In this document: positions 11,481 to 23,795 of the stretch, piece by piece
Position numbering within the stretch: the first letter of the stretch is position 1
How the letters are laid out: the number at the start of each line of letters is the position of its first letter
Assembly: GCA_013396915.1 (NCBI GenBank)
Contig: VWZL01002213.1
Span: forward strand, 267,348 to 331,347
Reading direction: 5' to 3'
From: Stercorarius parasiticus
Lineage: Eukaryota > Chordata > Aves > Charadriiformes > Stercorariidae
DNA: 64,000 bases
Notes under the pieces: model-generated
What the model saw: the letters and a program-made list of their open reading frames with translations, nothing else
Told to the model about the DNA's origin: nothing
Database searches by the model: none
Program-made: the position numbers and the translations under genes

Positions 11481-13468
11481 AAGCCTGTCCTTCCTTCTAC
11501 CTCTGCTAATTGGTTTACCCAGCCCACCTGGTGAACATCAAAACCCTTCCCAGGTCAGCTGCTCAATAAAGGGAGAAATTTCAAGGGGACAAAAATAGCT
11601 CACTTGGGATGAAGCAGGTTTTGTTTCATCAGCTGTCAGGAAGAGCTGCTGCTTTTGTTTGAAGGAGGGGTGAAGACAGGAAGAAAGTGAGATAAAACCC
11701 AGGTTGTTTTCCAGCTGGTCTGGGAGAAGTAGGAAGTGGACAGAGACTGAGATGACCTGGTGCATCCACCTTGCTTTTGAGGGTGGCCCTCCACAGATCT
11801 CGGCTGTGCAGTCCTGGAGGTACTCTCTTGCTCATCCTGACCCAGGCTGATGGCCAAGAAGGCACTGTGGAGTACAAAGTGCAGTATGTAACATCTTATA
11901 AAAAAATAAAACACAGGAAACTCTTGCTTTCCTAAAAGCAGTAAAGAAGACAAGGAGGGGAGAAGACAGAAAGTATACCCTAACTGGGGATTCGCAACCC
12001 AGACTATAGAAACTATGAAATGATGTTACACCAAGTCACTCCAGGGAATTGCTAATAAAAGAATAAACATTTTTAAACATGTCCTGTGCTTAATTAACTG
12101 TATAACTCAAGAACAAAGACTACATTTCTTCAAAGTTCTCAGTTTTCCTTCTCATGTAGTACAAAATCAGCACTAGGATTCGTAGTTCACTCATACTGGA
12201 GTACCACTTGGTGCCATTCCACATGTAATTGGATTTCCAACTTTTCAAAATAATTTGTCTTAAAAAATATATAAATGGTTATTTTCCTCCAGGCTAGCAG
12301 GAGCTAATAAAAAGAGAATATTTCCCTCCTTCTCTCCAAATTGCTTCAAAATCACACATATCTGATTAAGCAAAGAAGCAAAAACTTTATCTGTATCTCT
12401 GCAAAAGTCACTGAACGTTGCCCATGACAGACTTTATGTTTTAGGTTTAAGGGCAGTAAAATTTTGTTTGTTCTTATCACGATAGAGTCTGTGTTGTCTA
12501 ATTGTTGAGGCAGGACACTGGGAGGTTCTCTGTGGCTCTTGCCTTTCATTTGCTATGGGAAGGCCATTTTGGCATTGACTTTGGAAATCCTTAAGCAAGG
12601 CAGTGAGAAGAGACAGCCAGATGGATAAGGCATGGGAGATGCAAGGGTGAGCGGGCTGGGGCAGCCCCAGTGTCTCTCCAACAGGAGTTATGCAATGGGA
12701 CACATTAGATTGATGCTGGCGCCTATGGTGGTCCCCACTATCGTTATAGATAAGGCCTTACATTATATTTTTTTGTTACAAGGAAATCTATATGGGGAAG
12801 CTGCCTTATTCCATAAACTTGGTAGGCTGCATAATTACAGCTCTGTGCTACCTCTCCAAGTAACATATAGTGACTGGCAGAAAACAATGGTCTTAATTTG
12901 AGGAAAGTGACTGATTTTTATGTATTTCTTCATTGCTTCCTTGAATGGGCTCTGGAGACTGTAACTGCAGCACAGGAAAGCCACCTCACTCCATCTCTCC
13001 CAGTGTCATGTTTCACCTCCCCTGCTAGATACACAGGGAGCAGCTTCACCTGCCTCGGGACCAGCCACCAGCAAACTGAGATAGCCACCAGCAGTGCTAG
13101 GAAGTCACCATGCTGAGACAAGGGAAGTGGCTTGTAAGGCTGAAGAGAAATTGTCACCCATGCAAGCTGCTCACCAGGGGCAGTGTCAAGTAGAGATAAA
13201 TAAAAAAATCACCATTGCTCTAGAAAAAGCGCTATTAAAACAGGGATAATGGCATTTCGTTTAGGGTAACGTATTTTTTTTATCGTGGTTTCAAGGACCT
13301 GTCAAATGGTAAGCATTACTTTGGGTTATGTAGTGTGGCATAAACATTTCACCTCAAAGGGAACAGGATTATTATCAACCATAGTTGAATCCATAGATGA
13401 TACGTGGTTGGCTCCATATCACACTAGACCTCCTTCTTCTTGGTTCTGGGCATATCTACCGCAAGAAA

Positions 13469-13483
13469 GAGAGAGAGAGAGAG
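13469..13483 (+). repeat. (GA)n microsatellite
   Basis: Seven perfect GA units plus one G. It is short and probably weakly polymorphic. Confidence 0.9.
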
Positions 13484-14935
13484 TGCTCCTGCTGCAAAAC
13501 ATCAGTTTAGGGGATCCCACCTACCCCAGAAGCCACTGCTCCAGCTGGGTCTGAGGGCTCCCAGAAGTCAGGCAGAAGCCCATACTCCTCAAATTATGGC
13601 CAGACACAATTTGCAGCTGGAAAAAGAGAATATGCCAAGAATATATAGAGGTGTGGAAGCTACTAAAATAGGGGGGAAAGGATCAAAATGAAAAAAGGTT
13701 TCTTTTTGAAAAAAACCCAAACAGGTAAGAGGTTTTTGTTTGAAGAACTTCAGCTAGTTGTCCAGCTACGAACATCTCTCCCAGCTTCCTCAGAGCCTTG
13801 TGCATAGCCTGGAGCAAATTTGCTGGTTCTGGTCCAGTCAAGCTCCTAATGAGTCAGGCTGAAATCTGCTTAAAATTTCCCTTTTCTCATTTGCTATGAC
13901 TCCACAAGAGCCTGCTCTCCATAAGATAGAAGAAAGTATCTTAATTCCAGTCTCTCTCTTCCTGTCTACCCCCAGTACGCTCTGCTCAAATTGATGTGAA
14001 CGTTGGGGGAGGTAGCGCGTGAAGAGAATTTCCTTCAGTGTCTGTAATCCATCTCCTTTTTAGCCAAGAGAAACACAAATGGTAATCCCTTACGTTTCAT
14101 TTATAGAACGGGTTTCCACAGCTATGGAAAGCTGAAGTTGCTATTGTCGTTGCTTTTCATCAGATTTCCACTAGGTCTGCAGTCTTTCCCTGCCGACATG
14201 ACACCCTAAAATGAATGTGTAATTTGATTGCAGTCAGGCTAGTCACGGATAAGAACGTCCTTCCAGTGATACGATTTCTTTACATTTATGTTCCCAACAT
14301 CTATTTGCCCATTTTGTATTCAGTGCCATGTTCTGTGGCAACCATTCTTAGTTTTCTGCCTATTATCACTCCTAAACTTCTTTTATCTCTCTTGGCTTCT
14401 TCTTTCCATTAAATATTACTAGCACTGGAATATTTTTTCTTTCTGATCTTGCATTTCTTCTACTTGAATCTAATTTTATTGTGGTTTTAATATTTGGCTT
14501 GACAGAAACACAATTTCCTCCGTTCACAGGATGAAATTGGTTTTGTTTTATTGATAACTCAGTTCCTTTCTACTATCAAATAACCATTACGCATTCTCAT
14601 TTGGTACAACTGCTCAACCACTTTGCACTGGCAATGACTAACAATGAAAATGTTCTCATAAAAAAGTGGAAAAATAACTGGTAAAAAAGTCCCTTTGCCA
14701 AGTAATTTTCAAAAAATATTCTTTTTTTAAGTTTCAACCTAAACTTCACAGTAATTAAGATGTGCTAAAGGGAAAACTCAAATATGTATTGTTTTAGTTA
14801 CTTTAGTTTTTAAAAATGTAGGGCTTTTGAATGCAAATGGTTCCAGCCTTAAACCACTATTTTGGTCAAAAACTTAAATTTTTCACAGGGCACAAGAAAG
14901 AACTTTGGGTTATAAACACAGTTTTCTGTGCACAA

Positions 14936-14964
14936 GCGTATACGTATACATATATACACACATG
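14936..14964. repeat. Alternating purine-pyrimidine TA/CA stretch
   Basis: About 29 bp of GCGTATACGTATACATATATACACACATG type sequence, alternating purine and pyrimidine almost throughout, with small palindromes (GTATAC). Such sequence can adopt Z-like or cruciform structure in vitro; no role is inferred. Confidence 0.7.
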
Positions 14965-17635
14965 TATTTATTCTGTGAATAGTTTTTTGAGCGCCTGTTG
15001 TAGTGCAGCAGGGCCAATTACCCTTCATTTCTGCCTGGGCGGAGAGGGCCTGTGCTCTGTATGTTTTTCCAGTGTCTGTGCCAGTTAACGCATGCGGGAT
15101 CCCTCTGCTTTTCTCCTACCTCTGTGGGTTTTTTATCAAGCTGAACAACAATTGTATTCAGCTGCTGCTTTGCATGTAAAATAATCTTTGCACGGATGAC
15201 TGCAGGTCAGACTTTTCCTTTTGCTGTAATTTTCGTGTTACATGGTAAGCGTGCATTTCATCAGCCCACTGCGCTCTGCTCTCTGAAATGCTTCCATTCG
15301 CCCAGGGTGGAGGAGATGAGCCTTGCTGTCATTGTAGGATGTCACTAGTGCATCTCTCTCTGCCACCAGTCTCTGGTTTTGGGGGCTGGACTCAGATAGA
15401 TCCTGCTGGATCCTCTACGGCCGTTATCTGGTGAAGACGAGCACTCCTCTTCAGGCAATAGATATTCCCGTGGTGGGAGGCATCACATAGGCATCACCCC
15501 AGGCCCCATCTTGGAGGACATGAGTCTTGCACAATCTCACAAGCAATGGCAGGGCAGTCACAGATCTAGGTATTTTGGGGTGGGTGGGTAGAACACAGCA
15601 ATTTGCATTTGTAAGAGATTATGGGGCACGCTTGGGACAGCAAGAAGCCTTCGAGATGCTGTATGCCCTTGAAATGGTGGAGACCCAGCTGTGTAGCAAT
15701 GACATGGGAATTGTATGGCATATTCTGAAATGGATTTCTGCCATGGCTGTAACGGGGAAAGTGCAGGCTGGAAGGTCGTCTTGTCAGGACTGCACAAGAG
15801 GACTGCTCCTGTTCTCTCCTGCGCGCTGACCAGTAGGACTTGCCAGAGTGAAGTGGCTCACGTGTGTGAGCACAGCCAGGTCACACCAATGCAGAGCAGG
15901 GCTGCAAGCCTTTGGTTTGTCTTCTGCTCCTCCACGTTCTTGGTCTGCTCCACCTTCTGCCAAGGGGGGAAAGCCTTAGTCCCTTGGGGCAGCAGTAAGC
16001 TTCCCTCTCTTGCACGGCTCACACCCCAGATCCTTAGGGCACTTAGGAATCTTTAGGCACTGTTATAAAATCAATGAAAAAGCAGATCCTTCGGGTTAGG
16101 CCAAAGCTCATTCTAAAGAGACAGAGTACAAACAAAAGATCGGCAATGTGGCAAAGGAAAATGGGCGTTTTCAGGTGGGAAACAATCTCTCAATGCCTTC
16201 TGTGCCCCCAGCAGCTCTGTGCTGGCTGAGGGAAACTTGGAGTTTGCATTTGCCACCTCCACTTATTTTGGAGGATCACTGAACTTGGAATCCAGGCCCA
16301 AGGCTGGAGCGTCTCACGTAGCAGGACCCTGCCTGCTCCACAGCAGGGGAGACACCAGCAGTGGAGCAGGAGAACTCAAGTGTGGGAAGAACAGCAAAGT
16401 TCTGGGAAAAATGTGTAGGGCAGTGGAAACCTCTTAATTCCTTTATTTGCATGACTGATCAGCTGGGCTTTCTGCTTGCTCCCTACGCAGCTAGGTTTAT
16501 ACTATTTGTTTTGCACATCACTGCATTTAAATTCAGGTGCAGGAGAGGGGAATATGGGCATTTTCATTTGTTCAGCATATTTATAAAAGGCACAGAAATG
16601 AACATGTGGCATCAGACGAACACCTGGCCATCAAAGCAGGGAGAGCCAGCTGTTGCCTTTGTAATCGGAATTACAAATTCACACCATCCATTCTCTTCCC
16701 ACCATACCCGCGCTGCTCATGAAAGCGGAGGAGTGAGCTCTGGGTGCGTATGCTCGAGAAGAATCAGGCAAAGACAATGCTTGCGCAATCTGTGAAAAAA
16801 AAAAGAAGCTCTCCTTGCCTTTTCCTATAAGAAGTGGTAGTTTTTAAGCCAGCTGTGCCTGCAACTCCCTGTTGCTACAGAATTCTGTCTGTGCTGGACG
16901 AGTCTTTTCTGCAGGGCATGCGACTTTCAACAACTTTGCAGTTTCCAAGTTGAACCCGCTTCGTTCCTGACTTCCCCCCAGCTGATCCGCACGGTATCCT
17001 TCATGCTCAAGTTCATAGGTCTCTCTTCTTCTCCTCTGGCTTGTTTAGCTGCTGAGTTATTGAAGACCATGGGTAATAAAAGATGCCTGTGTTACCCTCC
17101 CTTGCACAGTCTGTACTTGAAGGCATCGGTCAGGAATCCTATATGTTAAAAAAAAATAGAGAAGCAGAGAACCAAAGGCATCTTGAACATACATACTGTA
17201 CCTAAATGAAAATAAAGAGTCAGAGCCACCACTTGAGAATGTGTGAGTCAATAAAGTTTTATAAAAGAAGCCCATAAAGCTGCCATGGAAGTTTAACCAT
17301 TGCATGCATCTAGGGTGAGCGCAATTCATCGGTGCTGGAGGAGGACCTTGAGTAGTGTTCCTTTTATCTCCCATGCTGGGATCCTTTATTTGAAACATAT
17401 GGAGGAGGCTAAAGTTTGTTCTGAGTGACTGCAGTGAAAATAAAAATTTTTAAAAATGCTCATGTGCACACGCACGTGTACGTACCCGAACAGATGTGAA
17501 GCAATTAAGACGGACTGACAGACAGGGCTGCGCTCGCAGTAAAGCACATCTCCAGCAGCGGAGGGCAGAGGGGACTGGCTTCTCTGGTGGCAGCTGATAG
17601 ACACGAGCACTTGAGCAGTTCACAGCCTCTCTGTT

Positions 17636-17810
17636 GTCCCCATCATAAGATTTGTAGGTGGCTCTCAGCCAGCCACCGGGCTGACGGGTCAGGGGTCGCG
17701 ACCTGTTGATTTACCAAAGTATGATCAACTCACACAAATTATCGGCGTCAGAGAGCCCTGACAACTTCAATATGATGAGCGATGAGAGCAATTGTTCATG
17801 ACATGTGAAA
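17636..17810. promoter_or_regulatory. Candidate conserved non-coding element (unproven)
   Basis: The segment has balanced composition, is non-repetitive and retains several CpGs. It contains a perfect 10-bp palindrome GGTCGCGACC at 17694-17703 and AT-rich, homeodomain-like stretches downstream (tgatttacc, acaaattatc, gagcaattgttcatg). No open frame of interest crosses it. This is the texture expected of an enhancer-type conserved element in a bird gene desert, but conservation itself cannot be seen from one sequence. Confidence 0.22.
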
Positions 17811-18210
17811 GCAGCGGGAGAGCACTGTTCAGCGCAGCGGGAGCGGGGCTGCCGGTGGGGCTGCAGGAGGGCTGGGGGCAACCGTGGTCCCCTCGCCCCC
17901 CCAGAGACCTGCCTCCTCTGGCTGGGGACAAACCAAACCTTGGGGTGCCACCGGGCAAAAGCATCTTCTCAGCGCAGGTGGAGGCAGAAAGAAGCAAAAG
18001 GGGTTAGAAAGTGTTTCAAGAGTTGGATTTTTTCTCACCGCTGTTGCACTCAGTGCAGAGAGTTGTTGAGGGATGGGGGCTTTAAATCCTATGGGAAGCG
18101 CTAGGGGATTCAGATCTAGGAGAACCCTGGAGCTGGTGGTGTCTGTGCAGTTTAATCAAATGGATGTACCAGCTTCTTCGAGTTATCTTTGGGGGCCGTT
18201 GTCAGAATCT

Positions 18211-18231
18211 TTTTGGTTTGGTTTGGTTTGG
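18211..18231 (+). repeat. (TTTGG)n short tandem repeat running into poly-T
   Basis: About four TTTGG units followed by a T run to about 18242. Simple sequence. Confidence 0.85.
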
Positions 18232-18434
18232 TTTTTTTTTTTCCTTTTTTCCCAGCTTCATTCACGTAGGAAAAATTTTGCCTGGGGTGGGATGGGAAAA
18301 TTATAGCTGCTGGGCATTTTGCCTTGATCCATCAATTCCCCTTAATCGACCGTGCTATTCAGATGGGGGCAGAGGATAGCAGAGGCAGTTGAAAGGATGC
18401 GGGGACTGCCAAGGGGTTAGGGCAGGGGTGGCAA

Positions 18435-18474
18435 GTGCGTGTGTGTACGTGTGTGTGCACCCACGTGTGTGTGC
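18435..18474. repeat. Imperfect (TG)n tract with CACGTG cores
   Basis: About 40 bp dominated by TG, interrupted by TACG, CACC and CACG. It is alternating purine-pyrimidine over most of its length, so Z-DNA prone in principle. It includes ACGTGT/CACGTG steps that resemble E-boxes but are explained by the repeat itself. Confidence 0.8.
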
Positions 18475-19670
18475 AGGGGGGAGGAAGAGAGCCCACACTC
18501 TAAGAGCACCTTGGCAGGATTAATCTCTGAGAAAATACGGGTTTTTTTAAGAAGCTGTAGTATTCTTGCAGAAAATGCTCTTGCAGTGAACGTGCCTGCT
18601 GGCACAGGAGCACGAGAGGTGATGGGGACGGTCGTGCAGGTATCCGAGAGCATCTGTCAGAGAGGGAGCGTGACCCAAGCCTGGCTCCCATCCCACCACC
18701 TCCCACTGCTCTGCCTGGTCCCGCCTGAGCCGCTTCTCCTCACAATTAACTGAAATAAACAAACAAGAACTATCACCACTTCTCCGGGTGTTTTATTCAC
18801 ACTGGGCGTATTGTATCCAGCCCGTTGCCATGTTTGTTTGAACCCATTCATTTTGCTTTGGGGAAGGAGATGCACAAAATGAGTACAATGATCAAATAAG
18901 CTAACAGTTTTTAATTTCTTACTAAAAATTTTCAGAACATTTACTCTGTAGCCAGCAAAGTCTCCACAACATATGAGCTAGCAGAGATGAAAAGTGAAGA
19001 TTTTTTTTCATTTATCTTTACCATAATAACCTTTTAAATATTTTTATACATATATAAGAAAAGGCAGAGGAAGGCAATGTTTTAAAATATATATGTCTAA
19101 CCTTGGGTTTAAACCAAACAAAATAGTATTTAAAGAAATATTGAATAAATTATTTATTACCCTGGTCAATGGTTGCAGAAATATAGTTTATATAAACACA
19201 TTACAATTCCAGCCATTCTAAGTACTGGGTTTAGAAAAAACCCAAACACCTTAATGCAATTTTAATAAACCTAGAAAAAGTCATGCTCTTGTTTCAAGCT
19301 GAATAGTTTGCTGTTTCTGAATAATAATCATTCAAGACCTAAATCTAACCACAAGAGTTTAGTGCGCAGATGAAATATACTTGCTGGAAAACCCTTAAGA
19401 AATAGATGTTTGATTCAGGATCTGAGTCAGTAAAACAAGATGTGATGGTTTAGTGAGACTGATGTTAAATAATAGAAAATGAGGACAACCAAACTAGAAA
19501 GCAGAGGTGTGACTTTTTAGGAGGATTAATTAATAAATTAATAGCTGTGTGCATGGATGGAGTACAAACAAGTCAACAACAGATCATTATTCCCTTAAAT
19601 GAATATAATGAGCAGATTCCCTCCAAAAGGAAGTTGAGTTATTTGTCCTGGAATAGAGGCCGTGTGTGAG

Positions 19671-19690
19671 TGGATGGATGGATGGATGGA
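19671..19690 (+). repeat. (TGGA)n microsatellite
   Basis: Five perfect TGGA units, followed by a TAAATA-type transition. Confidence 0.9.
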
Positions 19691-19720
19691 TAAATAAGAT
19701 ATATATGGGGTACACAGGGA

Positions 19721-19734
19721 CACACACACACACA
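19721..19734 (+). repeat. (CA)n microsatellite
   Basis: Seven perfect CA units, 30 bp downstream of the TGGA array. Confidence 0.9.
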
Positions 19735-22700
19735 TGCATACACTCACACCCAAACATTTATATAAAGCGGGTTCTTCAAGTGTATCTTTTATTGCTCACC
19801 AAGGGTCAGGCTGTAATACTCTAGCATTTAATCTTATTTTTGCCTCACATAAAATCCTAGTGTGTTTTAGCGGGTGAGTCACGGTGTATGATATTGTGCT
19901 AGATTCAGTTATGCTACATCAGGAACAGTTAAAGATTACCCCTTTTCCACATCATATTTTTATTGCTAGAGATAGTTATGGCTTTTTCTAGAAGGAAAAA
20001 AAGCACCGACAAAAAACCCAAAAAGCAAGCCTTTTGTCAAAAAGGGCTGATTTCTTGTCATGAAGCCTTTCTACCGAAAATGTTTATGTTTTTGCATTTT
20101 TAATTAAATAGTTTTTTTAATTGTCGGAACATAAGTTTCAAAACAAAAAAATTCCATTTTTTCAGTTCAAAACAATGTTGTTTGAAATGTATGTTAATTA
20201 GCATACAAAAATAACAATCCCAGTACTAAAACGAAATGTCTCAGAATGATCAAAACATAAACAGGTTTCCGCAGCCCTGAAGTGATATAATTTTTTTGCT
20301 TTACAGAAGTTTTCAGGCTTTTCATTGTTTGTCAAAATGAGCAAAAAAAAATTTTTTTTAAATACACAAGAGATTAGGAGAACAATATTTTGCCCAATTT
20401 GAGAGTACTGCTCAGAATAAGTAGGAGTATCAGAGCCTGGACAGAATAAATGAATAAATACATTAAAAAATAATAGATCAAAGCAATCTGGTTTTGAGCA
20501 AGAAAGCACTTCCAATTTAAGGGTCAGCAGTTTTGACATAGATATACAAATATTCATGTGTGCATTAAAATAAAACCAGCGGGATATATAAATCTATACA
20601 CACGTGCACATCCACCCTCTCTAATCACTTTATTTGATTTTTGTATTTGGCTTTTTCTTTTCCATGCTGATGTGCTGCACAAATTTCATGTGGAAACTTC
20701 ATAGCTAAAAACAATCACCACAAAAACCTGGATTAATGATTAACTCTGAATCAAGAGTTATAAGCACTCATCAAGGTAATAGATGATACAACTTAGCCAT
20801 TTCCTTTCTCTTTTCAGTGTTTCAAAAGGGGCAAGGGAGCATGAAGAATAAAGCCAGGCATCCTTATTTGGTTGAAATAATAGCCAGTATACCAGAACTT
20901 CAGACAAATCCTTCTTGCTTTCTTTCAGTGGCCTTAACCATTTTGATCTCATTTCATCATTGAATGGACCCCTTAACAGAGAGTGACCCCATATTTTAGG
21001 ACTGAAAACATACACCTTGTTAGTGTGAGTTTATTTTTTTGTTGTTTGAAAAGTGGGCAAATGTAGTCAAAGCTCTCACAAAACATCACAAGAGGCTCTT
21101 TCTTCTTTCATGGCACATTGAACATGTAAAGTAATCATTGTTTACAATACAGAGGCAGATAGCAAAGACGTGTTTGTTGTCTCATGCTGTATCTAATTAT
21201 GCATTAGATTTTGATTTCAGTTGCTTTGCCTTTCCATGTTATTTTAATTTTGAATGATGATCACTGAAGGGAAAAAAAAAAGGGGAAAGAAAAGACGGGG
21301 ATGTGTCAGCAAGGCAGCAGTCCCCCCACGCGGAGCACGCGTAGGCTAGACCTGGAGCACCGCGCTTGGCACTGGGCACCTCATTACTGCAGGCAAATTG
21401 GAGGAGTCGGGGCCGGCTGTGAGCGTGATGAAGGAGCTGCTAGGACTGGCTGGGGGAGAAAGATTAAAAGGCTGAAATATGTATGGACTGGGGAAGTGAC
21501 GAGGCAGCCCCCCTCCCCAGGCAGCCGCTCTGCGTGCCGGAGGGACGGGAGTCCTTTCCAGCAAACCTGAGGGACTCCACTACGGAGAAATGGGGCGATA
21601 CGGAGCAGAAGGGAGATGCAATCTCAGGAGCTTCTGGTTTTGGCCGTGAAACAACAGTGAGCCCCGGAATAGCCTCCTCAAAGAAGCTGCAGAAGGTCCT
21701 TCACTCAGGATGTTTACATGGGGCTGAGCTGAGCATGATGAAGTTCCCAGTGGGAGCAATCCTGGCGATGCCCCAGGTGCATCAGCACACCATTTGCACT
21801 CCTGTCTCTTGTTTCTCTCTCCCTCCTTGTTGGCTATTTACTTATAATGCTCACATGATTTGAAGCTTCCTAATACTATAATCCTAATGCCTTTTATCTG
21901 CTCCGAAGGGCCTTTACACCCAGCCAGGGAGCTCTCAGCCTCCCAGCCCCATCAATTCTGCTCTCGATGCCAAGGGAAAGATTGCAGCAGCCTGAGATAA
22001 ATGCGGGGAAATTAAGCGCAGGGCGATGAGAGCAGTGCTAATTCACTTTCCGCCTTCCTGTCTCCTCCGGAGGAAGATCTAGTTCAAGCAGGGAAGAATT
22101 TGAAAGAGGGTTCCCATGCCTGGCTCCAAGACTGACTTTTGTTTGACCCATAGACAAGACCTTGCCATGGGTTTTCCTGGATGCGCAGCACTCAAAGTCC
22201 TGCCAAGGATGCTGTCAGGCACTGGCAGCACCAATCAGGATGTGTTTAAATACTGCAGTTGTGTGGGTAATCTTAGGATATGAGACCGAAACTGGCTTCT
22301 GCTGGGCAGGAGAAAGGTAAAAATAGACCCTTCTGAGTGAAAAATTGCCTGAAAGGACTTGGAATGTTACAGGTTTTTTTTTTAAAAAACTTCCAACTTT
22401 TTTCAACCATCTCTAGTGAGCATATTAAATGAAGAAGATTAGCATAAGAAATCCTGCTCAGTGCAAAACTTGTAAATATTGAACAAAACCTGACAATTAG
22501 CCAGGAATGAAAAGGCAAAATATAACTACAGAGAAAAAAGCAGTTAAAAATTAATTGAAATTACCCCCAAAATAAGGACATTCACTGATGTAAAACCCAA
22601 ATATTTTGAGATAGTGGAAAGGAGAGATCAGACATCTGTGTATAGACATTGATAAACAGATAGAAAAATAAATAAGAGCTGTGTGTGAGCGAGCCAGGGG

Positions 22701-23731
22701 CCTTGCTTCCAAAAAATGTCAAAGGAAAGACTGGTATAGATGTCAGCAGACGGTGGATCAGGCCCCAAGCCATAAGTGGACAATCCAGGGTATTACAAAT
22801 CACTCTTGGGATCAAGTTGCATCCGTGTCATCTAATAAAACTACAGAGTATTTAACATCTCGTTAATTTAAATACCTGGGGCCATATCATGCCATCAATA
22901 TTTAAGTAGATGTCCCCATTGATATCAAAGACGAGTTCACAAAATACGGCCCACGTAGCTGAACCTTAAGGGACAAAGCAGACAAAGAGAGTGAGAGAGA
23001 GACGCAACAAAATATTCCCCTTTCTTCCACTCCCTTTTTCAAGCTCCTTGCTTCTTCTATTATTGGCCTGGTTGCCTGCACATTTTGTTAGCTGGTCCCC
23101 AAGCGTGATTTCTATAGTCATCATTCTGTAGGGATGATGCTGAACCATGTTCACAAGATGAGAATCCTCAAGTTCAATTTTAAGCTCCCTTACCAAAACG
23201 AGGTCTTCAGTAGCAGAAGGGTTATCACGTTTCTCTTCCAAGCTGTCAGAGGGTGTCAGAAAGATTACAGATTTTAACATTTGTTCTGTTTTGTTTGGTT
23301 TCGTTTCTGATCCTGACTAGAAAAATGAGAGAAAACGCAGATACTGACATTAGATATGTCAGATTAGATATTTTACAATTTTCTTGACATAAAGTGGGTT
23401 CTTTATGAAAACATTTTTAAATCCGGTTTTTAATATTTTTCAAATATCTTCTGTTTTTTTTCCAAAACAGTCTCAAGTGAAATGCAACAGAAATAATGTT
23501 ACTTTTGTTTTTTGAGAATCAGAACATTTCAAATACTTAGGATTTTGATTTTTGCTGCTTTTCTTCTGCTTTCTTTTCTTTCTGACTACCATGCAGTACA
23601 GATTTATACTATCATTGTTATGATAATGGTTACAGTTTCCCCGTCATCTCCCATTTTCCTTTGTATTTTTTTCAGTTGTGGACCTGGTAGAGAAAATTTT
23701 TAAAAGTTACAAAAGTGTTAAGAGGAAGACA

Positions 23732-23795
23732 ACAGAATCACCGAATGGTTGAGGTTGGAAGGGACCTCTGGAGGTCATCTTGTCCAACTCTCAAA
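23732..23795 (-). mobile_element. Short CR1 3' end
   Basis: About 60 bp reads as the inverted terminal CR1 3' UTR: 'agaatcaccgaatgg', 'ttgaggttggaagggacc' and 'tctggaggtcatcttgtcc'. The resemblance stops at about 23795. It is one of the very short, severely 5'-truncated insertions typical of CR1. Confidence 0.88.

Larger units (their letters stand above)
11481..17635. other. Gene-free unique sequence
   Basis: No exon, RNA gene or confident transposon was recognised over about 6 kb. It holds a (GA)n microsatellite at 13469-13483 and an alternating purine-pyrimidine TA/CA stretch at 14936-14964. The longest open frame (16361-16795, 144 codons) overlaps another frame, ends without domain similarity and is regarded as chance. 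Confidence 0.6.
18475..23731. other. Gene-free, largely AT-rich unique sequence
   Basis: No gene was recognised. It contains (TGGA)n and (CA)n microsatellites near 19.7 kb, AT-rich DNA from 18.9 to 20.6 kb, and a GC-richer patch at about 21290-21600 with a few CpGs. Open frames there (up to 126 codons at 21483-21863) show no recognisable domain. Confidence 0.6.

Noticed and set aside
16361..16795. 144-codon plus-strand frame
   Set aside because: Overlaps other open frames, shows no domain, and ends in a poorly structured tail; chance expectation in 64 kb.
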